Of a DNA stretch of 64,000 nucleotides, positions 43,481-55,352 are shown piece after piece (positions within the stretch are counted from its first letter, which is position 1; every line of letters starts with the position of its first letter). Under the pieces are notes generated by a model. The model had not been told where the DNA came from. It saw only the letters and a program-made list of their open reading frames with translations, and did no database searches. Made by a program: the position numbers and the translations under genes. The DNA is from Gnetum montanum (lineage: Eukaryota; Streptophyta; Gnetopsida; Gnetales; Gnetaceae), in assembly GCA_015680685.1 (NCBI GenBank), contig MNCI01024118.1:9433-73432 (forward strand). The letters are read 5' to 3'.

Positions 43481-45284
43481 GCATGAAAACTTTACACAAT
43501 GCATAAATTAATAAAAAACTAGTCTCCTTGCTAAATTTTTCCATTTCATTCAAAATTTTTGCCCATTGGAAGTGTTCATAAAATTTTCAAAGTCTTTAAA
43601 AAGAAAAAAGAGAGAGAGGGGTCCCATGCTATCATGGGTTATCTCTATTCACATCCCCTTCGCCTTTTGCCCCCACTTCACCCACTTGTGCATCGTCCAC
43701 TCCTGTGTTGCCCCTCATCGGCTCTTCATTTCCTCCCTCCATGGGCCTCACATCTTCATTGAGGGCCTATACCCCAAGAGTAGAGTAGTCAGCTAGGGCA
43801 ACAAATGTAGTAAACGCTAACTATAGCAAAGCATTAAAGTGACTAACCTGAGGAGATCCTGCGTCAATCTCAAGAGGTATTAGGTCTAGACCAAGCCTAA
43901 GGCAGCGCTCAATCTCCTCTATCGAAATGTCCATCCAACGCCTATCATTAGGCTCAGCATTCGCGGTGACAACCTTCTCCATTTCCAAGGTTTTCCACTT
44001 TAGAGGTTCCTAGGAAAGGCAGGCAGTTGTGGTCTCACCTATAGGAAGGTTCACCATCAGGTCAGGAGACTCCGTGACCTTCACCTACTCTTTAAACTTG
44101 GCATAGGCCTCAGAAGTGCCGATGGTCCTCACGAACGTTTCGTACGAGAATGCCTCCATAGCAGCGTCTTTATACAATCTTCGATGGGTTTTGTTTTCTA
44201 TCTTGTATGTATATTTATGATCCCTCTAGGCTTTTCCCCATTTGAAGACCTTAGCACTGATGTCTTTCATATCCTGGCACTTCTGGGCTAGTAGGTCCAT
44301 CTACATCTGTTGTTCAATTATTTCATGGGTGGAATCTACATTTTGATGAATGATAGTCCAAAACCTAGCGTGGTCGTCCACAGCCCTTTGCAAATAAATA
44401 AGGTCAGGTTACAGTTTATGAGGAAATTGATCCTTGACCTAAGGTTTTCCACCTCGGCAAGTAGTTCGGCCTCTCTTTGATTGATCCTTTGAGCCTGCTT
44501 CCACAGGTATTCGTTGGTGCATCTACACTCCCACAGAGAGCGCGCCGAGTGCAAGACGCATTCGTAAGCCTTGTCAAATGTACAATAAGACACCTCAGTC
44601 ACGTCGGGCAAAAGTGTGGGCATCACGTCAACCTCCATAGGTCACGCTGGATCCCACTTAAGCTAAGAGGCTGTCCAAAGCTCACAAAGTGCGATAAACA
44701 CGTTAGCTTAAAATAATTAATGAGCTTGGAAATTGCAATGTGGAAATATAAGGGCTATTAACACTCCTACTTACCCGCACGGGGATTCACCTACTGAAGG
44801 CGTTTGATCATGTCATCAACAAATACCTGAACAAATGCAAATTTGTCAAGGACATCAGCCCAGGACTCTGTACGTGGTGGAGGAGGCCCCGAAGCATCAG
44901 TAGTAGCACCTATTACATGACTAAACACGTTAGCAATGGCCAAAATGAACTACGGTAAGACACACATAAAGCCTAGCTCACCAGCATCCTGCTACAGTCT
45001 TTTTTCTAGCCGATGCAACACAATAGCGGTAGGCTCGGCAGAAGGCACGGTCAAGTACATGAAAGTCCCTACCTCATGCACTGGTGCCTTTCCTTTCAGG
45101 AGGGTAGTGTCTTTCTTATTTTGGGGACATACCTCTTCATTAGGAAGAGGCTCCCTAATGACAAGAGTCCCTGCCTTGGAGACAAGTGCTTCATTATTCC
45201 TAACCAAGGCCCTTTCTTCCAAAGCTGGGGCCCCCATGTCCTTATTTGTCATGCTCATGCTGAGGGCCGATACTCCTTCGTCAT

Positions 45285-45320
45285 CTTCTTCTTCATCTTC
45301 TTCTTCTTTTACCTACAAAA
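45285..45320. repeat. (TCTTCT)n tract, coding for Glu/Asp on the minus strand
   Basis: A pyrimidine-rich triplet run that reads as an acidic EEDEEEDD stretch in exon 5 of the antisense gene. The acidic exon 5 of A and C lacks the microsatellite but has the same charge. Confidence 0.7.
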
Positions 45321-46933
45321 ATACATACATACGTCAAATCAAAATGAGCTAACTCAAAATAGATGCCATGCTATGACACACTACCTTACGAAGCATGAGG
45401 TAAAAGGTAATAACAAAACAAACTAAATGTTATATAGCACTCACCAATAGGGGGTTGCGTTCTCCGCAACTTGAACCGCAGTCTTCGCCCCTCCTCTTCG
45501 TGAAGGCTTTCCCTGGTTGGGGGAGGTCTCTTTCTTCACATTCCCATGGGCATGGTCTCAACTATAAGACACTCACCTTGTGTCACGCTGGTGACTATGG
45601 CAGGGGGTCTCCCCTACGCTGTCCTAGCCGCAAGTACTATGAACCACTAGATCTTTAGTCGTCACAGATAATGACTCCCCCACCACTTTCGAGGGGTCCT
45701 GGGCTTGCATAGTCTGAAGGACCTGCTGAATCCATGGTTTAGGAATTTGGTCATGATCTAGCTTGGTCCAGACTCTATCTTCCTAGACCACCAGGAACTC
45801 CGCGAAGCACTTTAAGAATCCTATGTAGAAAGCATAGTGTATGTTAGAGCAGGACTCCATTGGCTCACGGAGTCCCAAAATCTCAGCCTGCAAACCATTA
45901 CATAGGAATTTGGCCCAGTTGTAACGAGCCCCTCCTCCATGACTTCCCGCATGACCCAAGCCTGATTGAGCCCCAGGACCTTCCCTTGGGTAAGCAATTG
46001 AGGAAATGCGTGAGCAAGAAAGATTAGGTATATCCCCATAGTAGGACCTTCATTGACTTTATCCATAGGGAACTCCTTTCGCTTCTTGGTGAGCCACAAC
46101 CACTCCTCGATGTGCTACTTCTGAAGGGTCAACTCTTGCTTTCCCTTTGACATCACGTCGGAACCATCAACAGGAATACCAAACAAATTTGCAAACAGCT
46201 GGTCATTGATATCAATGACCACCTGCACACCCTGCATGTACGTACAGAAACAGCTCGCCTGCCCAGAGAAGGAATTGACCAAAGAAAGCATCTCAATAGT
46301 AGGGACACCCAAATTTGGAGCCATGAACAAATTCATAAGCCTAGCCTTTTAGATTTTCTTGAGCAAGGGGCTAGGAACCCCTCATTCTACCCAGCTCTAG
46401 CTCACCGCTACTTCACCATATTTGATGTAAATGTTTCCCCCTTGCCTCTTGGCAATTACCACTGTTACCTCACGGGGATTCCTCACTCCCATAGTAATAG
46501 TCACAAAATGTACTTAGCATAATGAACCACGAAAATGCTTGAACACGTGACACCTGCCTATTAACCTACTAGGTCTATACAGTGAAGGGAATAGCGGGAG
46601 CTCAGCCGCCAAGACTGCTTCAAGTGTGATCAGCTTGAAGGGCTCTCTCCACTCCTTGTCCAGCCAACCCTTCACCCTAAAATGACTATAGAGAGAGGCA
46701 AGCGTGCATAGATAGGAATAGTAGCCCTCCTCACAATGAGCAATCACGCCTACCCGTAGGCTCTTGGCATAGGCAAATTCTTGAAGGGCTAGCTGCATTC
46801 TGGCAAACTCACCCAATGAGTCATGAACCCCGTCATCATCAATATAGAACCTAGTGACAAGTGCACACTATTAGCACTTAGTAAAGGATGGCCAATGTTG
46901 CACAAGCATGTGAAGTAAAAATGTGAAACTCAC

Positions 46934-47383
46934 CAGCCAATGCAATGGATGGTCCCTTGTGGGTTCTAAAAGTAGGCCACCATCTGGAGCGCAAGATATA
47001 GTGTGTTGTATGGATGATAACATTGGTATTCTGGCATATCCCAGATCCAGGCTAAATGCCTCAACAATGTTGAGAGTGGGTTAGATCCTCCTCCCAGCCT
47101 ACCTACAGTCACGATGTCGGAAAGGTATCTTAGGATGCCCCAATTTGTCCCCAGCAGTATGGCGTCTATTATGCCAGATGCCTTCTCTTTATCTAAAGAG
47201 GACCAAAGCATGAGACTAAAATGATTAAGAAGGAATTGCAGGAAGTCTCGCACCCCATCCCTGAATAAAACCACTCGCTACCTCACATGTATTGGGGGAG
47301 GAGGAATATTGGCCACAGGTCTACCCATGTAGCATAGGACCCCTTCCAGGTCTAAGATGATTAGCCTAGACCTTGGCCCTATC
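46934..47383 (-). other. Exon 2 of antisense gene D: FCP1-like domain with the nucleophile Asp retained
   Basis: The first motif reads ILDLEGVL, where plant FCP1-like HAD proteins have a D-L-N/D-G core, so the nucleophile Asp is present and only the second acidic position differs. VVLFRDGVRDFLQFLL, HFSLMLWSS, LAWIWD, YNTLYLA and NPQGT follow in family order. The paired Asp of the last motif is replaced. There are two nonsense codons. This copy makes the relationship clearest. Confidence 0.6.
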
Positions 47384-48109
47384 CTACATAATGCAACCAA
47401 ATAGATATTGAGATCAGATTTAAATGCAATGCATGTGCAACAAATTAGCAATTAGTAGAACATGAATGTAGCGTAGTATAACCCTTTGCTCACTATAGCA
47501 TAGCAAAGATGCGAAAGCCTAGCGTAGCAAGAAAAAACACGCAAGTAGCTTAGTGTAGCAGCAAAATGATCAAACATGCATTGCAGTGCTATGTCAAACA
47601 TGATCAAAACCCTCCCAAAGGTCTTACACCACGACATGCCAAGGTTGAGCAACTTAAAGGGCCCTAGCCTCACAATCGCGACAACAGTGACAGCGGCGAC
47701 GGCCTCACATGCAATCACAACGAGACCCTTGCACGATAGTCTAAAAAAAAAGAAGAAAAGCGGGGGGGGGTGTAGCAACACAAAAGCTAAAACAACATGG
47801 TCGCAGAAAAGACAAACAACAAAAAAAATAAGATGCAAAAACCAAAGTACTAGAAGGTGTAAGGAGAAAAGGATAGAGGAGACATGAAAACTTACTGAGT
47901 CAACGGTGTGCTCTCCCGTGCCAGAATGCATGCTTGAGGCCCATGCCTTAGGGTCTTCTTCACCTCCCCAACCTTCATGAGCACCAACTAAGTTTTAGGA
48001 TCCATGTCTTTGATTGCAGAACTATGACTGTCACCTTAGAAATTTGCCTCACTGACCAATTAATATAATTTCCCCGTGCTCTGAAATCGCTGAGTGCTCC
48101 GATGAGGAT

Positions 48110-48260
48110 GCTGCACTTCCACGGTGAAAATGTCAAAATTACCAGGGTTCAATCCCTATTTATGGTAGTAGTGCCAAAATGAGAAAAATTTCTCTCTCTC
48201 TCTTCGATTAATGCAGAGCGTGGCATGCAGCGTAGCATGCTCGCCATGACATCACGACAC
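48110..48260 (-). promoter_or_regulatory. Promoter of antisense gene D
   Basis: ATAAATAG on the minus strand (48156-48163) lies about 180 bp upstream of exon 1, as in C. GCGTGGC, GCGTAGC and GCATGC units at 48215-48240 and more GCGTAGC units in intron 1 (47465-47565) match the repeat typical of the D LTR. Confidence 0.5.
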
Positions 48261-48339
48261 TATTAGCATTTAAGATTTGGCACACTTCAGGCTAATTACT
48301 CGCCTTCCTGATAACTAATATAATAATGTTTATTTTCGA

Positions 48340-48879
48340 TTAAAGGTCTGAAAAGACCTTAAACTAAAAAACCTAACATGATCACACCCCTTAGGACCCA
48401 AAAGTAGTAATTTCAACTCATAATGATCGTAGTCTACAATGACGTCAAGCTAACTAAGCCCTTACATTAGTAGTTACCTTGTACACCTCAACATAGCTGA
48501 TATCATATCTTCTAGCAATTTCATGTCTTCATCTCCGCACTGGTAGTTCAATACCCTTGTTACTCGCAGTCCCATTCTTTTTATTATCAAGGTTTTGTAT
48601 GTCACATTTCGCAATATGGCATTCTGAGATGACACTAAACTAACAGCTTGGCACTCACATATCAATGGTTACACCACTTCACACTGCACACCAATTATTT
48701 ACATATCTTTAATAATTCTAAACTTTTATGCCTCGATAGTCTGCCATGACCTTAAAATAATAAACTCCCAATCTGTGCGTCACCCTACTTAGCAAGTCGC
48801 ACTTCGGTGTTGCTTTGTAGACTTATGTTTCATGTGATCTCTGATGACCCTTACACATGCTTTCATCTTATGATGGCAG
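48340..48879 (+). other. Spacer before RT of element D
   Basis: Holds a few degenerate CTTAAACTAA units (48345-48430, about 48630, 48755) and ends in a pyrimidine tract and AG at 48878-48879. It corresponds to the longer repeat arrays in A and C. No gene seen. Confidence 0.55.
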
Positions 48880-51800
48880 GTCAAGCAAGAGATGGAAACC
48901 CGTCGTGCCCTTTCCATGCCTTTAATGTTAGCGGGGCTACAAGACAAGCTCATGAGACCATTGAACCCTGACATGATTGACTAGGAGTCGATTACGATTA
49001 ATAGTATAGTAACCTTGGAAGCACCCCCAGATTGGCCTAGACACCTAGTCCATGACCTAGATTTAGAGGCTGGGGATATAACTAAAGATGCCCTCGTCGA
49101 GATACCCATGACCATGTCAAGAAAGGAGGTGAATACATTAAGACATGGCTCCCTCCTAGGCACACAAATACACGAGGGCATAGTTAAAACTTTGTAGGAT
49201 CACATCAATGTCTTCGCATGGTCATATGGGGACATGCCGAGTCTAGATCTACGTCTAATTCAGCATAACATTGTCCTAGACCTACACGTAAAGGCAATCA
49301 AGCAAAAGGAGCATAAGATTAAGCCAAAAATTGCACTAGCCGTTAGGGATGAAATCACCAAGTTATACCGAGCAGGTTTCATCCACGCAATTGACTATTC
49401 GAAGTGGGTGTCCAACATCATTGTGGTCTCGAAGAAAATAGGAGGGATACGAATCTGTATAGACTTTTGAGACTTAAACAAGGTAATGATCAAAGATAAC
49501 TTCCCACTCCCAAGCATCAATCAACTCATCGACACCACAGTTGGTCATGCTTTGCTATCCCTAATGGATGGTTTCTTTGGATACAACCAAATCTGCATCA
49601 ACCTAGAGCACCAACTGTCGACAACCTTCATGAATCCATGGGGAACCTTCTACTATACCATGATGCCTTTCGGGCTCAAGAATGCTGGAGCAACCTACCA
49701 ATGAGCCATGACCTACATTTTCAGCAACTACATCCTAGAAACATTAAATGATTACGTGGATGATATAGCAGTTAAGTCTAAAGAGGCAACCCATCACCCA
49801 CACGATCTAGAGTCAGTTCTCAAGTGCTGCTAAAGACATGATTTACGTCTTAATCCTAAGAAGTGTGTCTTTAGGGTTAAGACCAAATGCATGTTAGGGT
49901 TTGTGGTATCAGAGGTCGAAATACAAGTGGACCCAGACAAATTCAAGGCCATCGTTAGTCTAGCCCCCCCTACAAATCTTAAAGAGTTACGTGGTTTACA
50001 AGGTAGAGTGCAATTCATTTGAAGGTTTATAACAAGGTTGACCGAAAAGTTACACCCCATGTAACATCTTCTGAAGAAGGGGGTTGACTTTGAGTGGATA
50101 TCCCAATGTCAACAAGCCTTTGACAACTTAAAGAAGGAGCTCTTGTACCTCCCAACGGTACACCTACTGCAAAGGGACAATCCTTTCTTCATATACCTTG
50201 CCACCTCTGATGCATCCATTGCTGCACTACTATGTCAAAAGTAGGATGACGGTTCTAAAATACCCATGTATTACCTAAGCCATGCACTAATAGCATACAA
50301 AGAAAAATACAACAAGGTGGAGAGGAACTACCTAGCCTTAGTGTTCATGCTAAAAAAGTGGCGACACTATCTATTCCGCAGCACAACCAACATCATTTGC
50401 AAAAGTAACATACTCCGGGCTATCATAGGAAACCTATATGAAAGTAGCAAAATAGCCTGATGGAAAGCGATAACTGTGGAGTTTGACCTGTGTTATGTAA
50501 GTCAATCATCAACAAAAGGCCAAGCCATAGCGACCCAACTGGTGACCTCACCAGTCAACCACCAGGCAATCATGGATCCCGAGTTCCCAGACGAATATGT
50601 CAGCAATGTTGCCATTGTCTCGACACATTTCGAGGTAACCTTGCATTTTGATGGTGCCTCAACCACGTGAGGAGGTAGCGCCACTACCACGATCATATTC
50701 CCTTCTTGGGAAATGTATCCATCCACTTATCGATTTGCGTTCCCATGCACCAACAACGTGGCAGAATACGAGGTGCTGCTCAGAGGCCTCTTAATTGCCC
50801 GTGCACTGCATGTACAACACCTGGAAATCTGGGGAGATTCACAACTAGTCGTGAATCAAATCATTGAAGTCTACACCTGCAAAGCCATGCACCTGCAACC
50901 CTACTACGATCTAGCAAAAACCTTACTAAAGCAATTCGTGACCATTGATGTGCAACATGTGCCATGCAACAAGAACACTATAGCAGATGCCCTAGCTACC
51001 CTCGTGTTAAAAATCCCATCACATTCCTTGGCAAACCTGCCAACTACGATCATAGAATGCACTGAACCTCTCACTCAGGCAGAACACGTGGCCTCTATCG
51101 ACGCTGCGGACACCCCGAAGTGGTATGATAACATTAAAGCTTATTTGCAACACGGTGAATCCCCAGATGGATTGACATCAGCTCAAAGAGATGTAATCCA
51201 AAAACACGCTTGGCAATACATGCTCATGGGAAACGACACCCTGTGCTGACGATCTTATGATGAGATATTTCTGGCATGCGTGAGCAGTAAGCAAGCACAA
51301 AATGTAGTTAATGAGGTTCACAAAGGGCTGTGTGGTGGACACATAGCACCCAGGGCTATGGCTATGAAAATTAGATGCCTAGGGTACTATTGGCCCTACA
51401 TGGAACGAGATTGCCTATCAAAGGTCAAGACATGCGACATGTGCTAGAGATATGCAAACCTCATACACATAGCACCTACAGACCTACACCCAACACAAAT
51501 TACATGGCCCTTCCAACGATGGGGACTAGACCTCATAGGGCCTATCACACCTAAGTACTCTGCAAGGCATAGCTTCATTATCACTGCCACAAAGTATTTC
51601 ACTAAGTGGGTGGAAGCTATTCCCCTAAGGAAAACAACGTCTCAGCAAATCTTCCATTTCATCCTCGATAACATCGTAACTAGGTTTGGGCTTCCAATGA
51701 CTATTGTGACCGACAATGGACCACAGTTCAGCAGCATGAAAACCTGAACCTTTTGTAGAAACCTTGGCATTAAACAATCATTTTCTTCCCCTTACTATCT

Positions 51801-52362
51801 GCAGGCGAACGGGTAGATGGAGGCTACAAATAAGTCCATAATCAACTTGTTGAAGTGCATGCTTAGCAATAGCAAGAGGCGGTGGCATGAACAGATACTC
51901 TACATTCTCTAGGCCTATCAGATGACTTGTAGAACCACGACGTGTAAGACCCCTTACAATCTTGTTTGCAGATCTGAAGTTGTATTGTCTCTTGAGTTGC
52001 AAGTACCCTCACTTCAGATGATCCTGTCCGATTCCATAAGTAAAGCCTAGAACAACGAATCATGCACCATCGATCTCAACTTGGTGGAGGAGGAACACGT
52101 GTAGACCCTGAGACGAATCGAGCGTTACCAGAACAAACAACAAAAGAAGCATCATGCAGATCCACACCGGTGGCCAGTGCAGAAGGGAGACCTCGTCCTC
52201 AAAGTTGCCCATGAGCATGTAAGTAATTTCTCAACCAACTGGAAAGGTCCTTACATGGTCGTTAAAGCCTTTGGAAATGGAGCTTTCAAGCTGGTGGACA
52301 TGGACAGCAATGAGTTCGCCAACTCGGTGAACCACACGTACCTCAATCCGTACTACGTCTGA
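48880..52362 (+). pseudogene. Element D pol: RT, RNase H, archaeal-type RNase H, integrase
   Basis: One frame runs from the splice-acceptor-like AG at 48879 to TGA 52360-52362, with more than a dozen nonsense codons (49195, 49468, 49702, 50242, 50458, 50668, 51247 among them) yet no evident frameshift. RT shows NDYVDDI (about 49750). The second RNase H has FDGAST, NVAEYEV, WGDSQLVVNQ and ADALATL. Integrase has GLDLIG, TDNGPQF and an altered NG-stop-ME in place of NGQAE. Most stops replace Arg CGA, Gln CAA or CAG, or Trp TGG, as expected from deamination of methylated cytosine. Confidence 0.92.
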
Positions 52363-52429
52363 AGTGCAATGGCAATAAAGAGCACCATCTACTATGATAA
52401 TAAATTGGCGGTCGCACCAGGTAGTGTCT

Positions 52430-52620
52430 GTGACGACGATAAACTAGCAGCATCAGGCACTGTCCACCATAGTGTAAAACTAGCACTGTTAGTCCACTAT
52501 GACTATAAACTAGCATTGCATGTCTGCTACAATGTAAAACTAGCATGTACAATCCGCTAAGACCTTGCACCAGCACACGGTCTACCAAGACCTTAAACTA
52601 GGTTCGCATCATACCATCAA
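52430..52620 (+). repeat. TAAACTAGCA repeats after integrase of element D
   Basis: Six or so units of about 30 bp with ACTATGA(C/T)TATAAACTAGCA-like sequence. It is the third TAAACT block of D, matching 13655-14060 in A and 34801-35285 in C. Confidence 0.75.
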
Positions 52621-53599
52621 CATGCTTCACCACCAGGAACATGTCAAACTAAGGAGCATGAAACTGGCACGTGGGTGGGACATCGCAACTCCAGGATGCA
52701 GTTCTCAGCACAAAGAGAACACAGTCCAGGGCATATGCACCACCACCCTCGATGTCATGCTGACCCTTCAAAGACATCGTATGATGTCACATGGGCCCTT
52801 CGAACCTACTGTCACCACGACCCACCACCCTGATGGTAATTCTTGGGCTTGTTGTTACTTTTCAGGTGCTGACAGTATTATGGCCTAGCCACAATATTGT
52901 TGCTCCATAGTTCCCTGCCAAGATTTCAATGTGCACAATGTTCAGCTATGTGGTAGCTAGTCTCATAGCTGATTGAGCACGCATTCCTTTGGTGGGTATT
53001 CCAGTGTATCTGTGCCCCCGGTGCCTCGGGGACTGGCTCCCTCAGCACTGGCCAGGATAGCTTCCAGCCTCCCTACTTTGGCCATCTCACACCAGCAACG
53101 GTGCCCAAGAGTAACAACAATGCCAGCAACCAGCAAGACCTCATACCCACAGACGCATCCCGCTACAACAACAAAGGCTACAACATTGCAAAGTGAGTGC
53201 CTTAACTAACATGGCTACTTGAGAGTGCAAATCCTGGCATGCGCATAAGATAGCTCGTCATGCAGGAGACTGCAGTAGGTAGGTCAGAACCCTCCATGGA
53301 CATAACGTAACTCATCCTATGAGGGGGACACCTTCCTATAGGAAGTTGAAGAATAGCGCTAGCCAAAGATGAAAATGCAAACGAGCCCCTCATAGCACTC
53401 TAATGAGGGACTCGACTAAAAATCATCTTTGCTCTCTACCTTAACCTCCACAAAACCAATGCAACACTCTCAAGCACGGCCAGGTGACATCCCAGCACTC
53501 ACCAAGTGACAACTTTAGCATTTCACCTGCTGCGGTATTTCGTATTCTTTGCCGATGTCGATCGAGTCTATCCTCCAGACGTCGACAAAGTGGGGCCAA
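52621..53599 (+). other. 3' region and polypurine tract of element D
   Basis: No gene recognised. A TTGTTGTTACTTTTCAG/GTG at about 52850-52868 looks like a 3' splice site in the same relative place as those of A and C. The polypurine tract AAAGTGGGGCC is at 53587-53597. Confidence 0.5.
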
Positions 53600-55347
53600 T
53601 GAAACACCCTAAAAAACATGAGGTCATCCTGGCCTCACCAGGATCTTGTAGTCTGCATGGCACAATGGCAATTCATCGGGAGGAGAACGCTCTGAGTCCA
53701 GGTTGGCCAGTTTGGAAAATTTTCTACTTTGCGCATGGACAGGTTTTGTACCATCCTACCCGCCCACCAAAGTAGTCTAAACAGTCAGCAGATTGCTTAG
53801 GAAAAGCATGCAAAATCGATGGCAGCATCCTGGGTGCACAAGAAATAATTTGGTAAGTTTTCTAAGTCATGAAGCCTGCTACGCTACGCTACCCTATGTA
53901 GCGTAGCAAGTTTCAGAAGACTGGAAAAATGAAGTGCCACGCTATGCAACGTTACACAACATAGCATGGCAATGACTTCTCTACCCACTTCCCTTGCCTA
54001 ATTTCAAGTTCTGCGGTGTTGTCCTTTCATTAGGAAGCAGCAGACTATGTTTTCTACTATGCCATGCTAAGCTACATGGCGCAGCAAGATGTGGAAATCC
54101 TACGGAAGGAACAAAAGAAAATTAGAAAGATGAAGTTGACAAAGTTCGTAAAACTTGCGTCGTAGGAGAGTGGTTTGTAAATCGGAAAAACTCTTGCGAT
54201 TAAAGCAATTCCTATGCTACACTACACTACATAGCATAGCATAGCGTAGCAAGAATGTAACAAACAACAGAACATTTGGCAAAGTACTGCACTACGCCGA
54301 GCATGCTACGTCATAAAGCACAGCGAGGCAAAGAGATGGTTGCATGACATCAATGCGCTCCACCTAATCGGACTGTTGGCACGCATCTCCAAGCACTGAC
54401 GATGCGATTATGGTGGGGCAGATCATAGTTATTGCATGGCAGATTCACATCACAATGGTCTTGTAAGCCCAACAGTCACAAATGGCTCGAGTAGCACCAG
54501 TAAGACAGCACAGGCCTACGACACATGGCATTAAAAAATTGTTTTTTTCTTACCTTCAACCCTATAAATATCCTGGAAAATAGCATGTGAAAGCCCCCCA
54601 CTCCCCAGAGGATTTCCTTTTACAAAAAAGAAAGAAAAAAGAAGAAGTTGGAAACTTCAAAAGAGTTCGCATCTTTCTAGAAGAAAGCAGCTTCCAAGTA
54701 GTGGGGACTTTGTTTTTAGGATCCTGAAACAAAAACTTCCTCTCTAGTCGACATTGTAATAATCAAAGTATTTTGTTCAAACACTAGAGATGGAGAGTCA
54801 CTTCCGGCTGAGATCCCCATCTCTATTCTACCACCTTGGTAGAGCCCTACATTATCTGTATGTGAAGACCATGTCCGAGTGCATAGCTCTTTCCCTCCTT
54901 CGGCACGCCTCGGTTGCTCTCAGGATCTCTGCACCCTGTCACGCTATGCAGTCAATTGTATCCATCCTGACCGGACGAGTTTGTAGCTTTGGATGCGGTG
55001 CATGTTTCTAACCATATTCTACTTTAACCCCTATTTTCTACCTCGTTTCTTCACATTATTTCCTATTTTTTTCATCTTTAAGCATTATTTCATATTACTA
55101 CTACACTTTCATAGTTTTTCTCCTGCTTTAATTACCCGTAAGCATTACTTTTCATTCCACATTATTTATGTTGCAAAAGGCTATATCGACGCCAACATAA
55201 GTCCCTGTTTGATTGACTAGACCGTTCAGGGCACCCCATGTTTGCACACATCCAGCACTACCCTCCTGCAGATATGGGGTTGGAACTGTCACGTTCGCTG
55301 ACCCCTCAACACTTTTTTTCCTGTCGCCAACATTTTTAGTCGTTACA
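53600..55347 (+). repeat. 3' LTR of element D (undisrupted)
   Basis: 1748 bp, TGAAACACC to CA, with TATA box TATAAATA at 54563-54570. It is the uninterrupted partner of the split 5' LTR. Around 54159-54164 it shows the site before element C arrived, with a single GCGTC. It carries GCTACGCTACGC repeats near 53878. Confidence 0.95.
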
Positions 55348-55352
55348 TAAGG
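55348..55352. other. Right target-site duplication of element D
   Basis: TAAGG, matching 19672-19676. Confidence 0.9.

Larger units (their letters stand above)
43632..47978 (-). pseudogene. Antisense multi-exon gene carried by element D
   Basis: Minus-strand exons that can be placed: exon 1 47978-47896, exon 2 47383-46934 (450 bp), exon 3 46850 to about 46570, exon 4 46485-45445 (1041 bp), exon 5 from about 45310 (a Glu/Asp run), exon 7 about 44670-43848, exon 8 43766-43632 with a clean acidic frame to TGA. Phase holds at exon 1/2, 2/3 and 3/4. Donors include GTAAGT and GTGAGT. Exon 2 keeps RLIILDLEGVLCY and LMLWSSLDKEKA, closer to FCP1-like proteins than A or C. Exon 7 has KWDP and the SLWECRCTNEYLW counterpart of the other copies. 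Numerous nonsense codons mark it as dead. It shows the gene predates the split of the two families. Confidence 0.75.
19677..55347 (+). mobile_element. Element D: older Tat/Ogre-type LTR retrotransposon interrupted by element C
   Basis: The 5' LTR is in two pieces (19677-20239 and 37523-38708, 1749 bp together, host of element C). The 3' LTR is 53600-55347 (1748 bp). The internal order is as in A and C: leader repeats, gag-protease (39697-43299), antisense gene (43632-47978), RT-integrase (48880-52362), TAAACT repeats, polypurine tract. All coding parts are heavily mutated. The LTRs differ by roughly a tenth by eye, more than those of C, in line with D being the older insertion. D is a different family from A and C: its LTR has GCTACGC repeats instead of GCGTATACGC, and its proteins are clearly diverged. 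Confidence 0.95.

Noticed and set aside
52973-53209. Frame MSTHSFGGYSS in the D 3' region
   Set aside because: Short and absent from the corresponding regions of A and C; probably chance.
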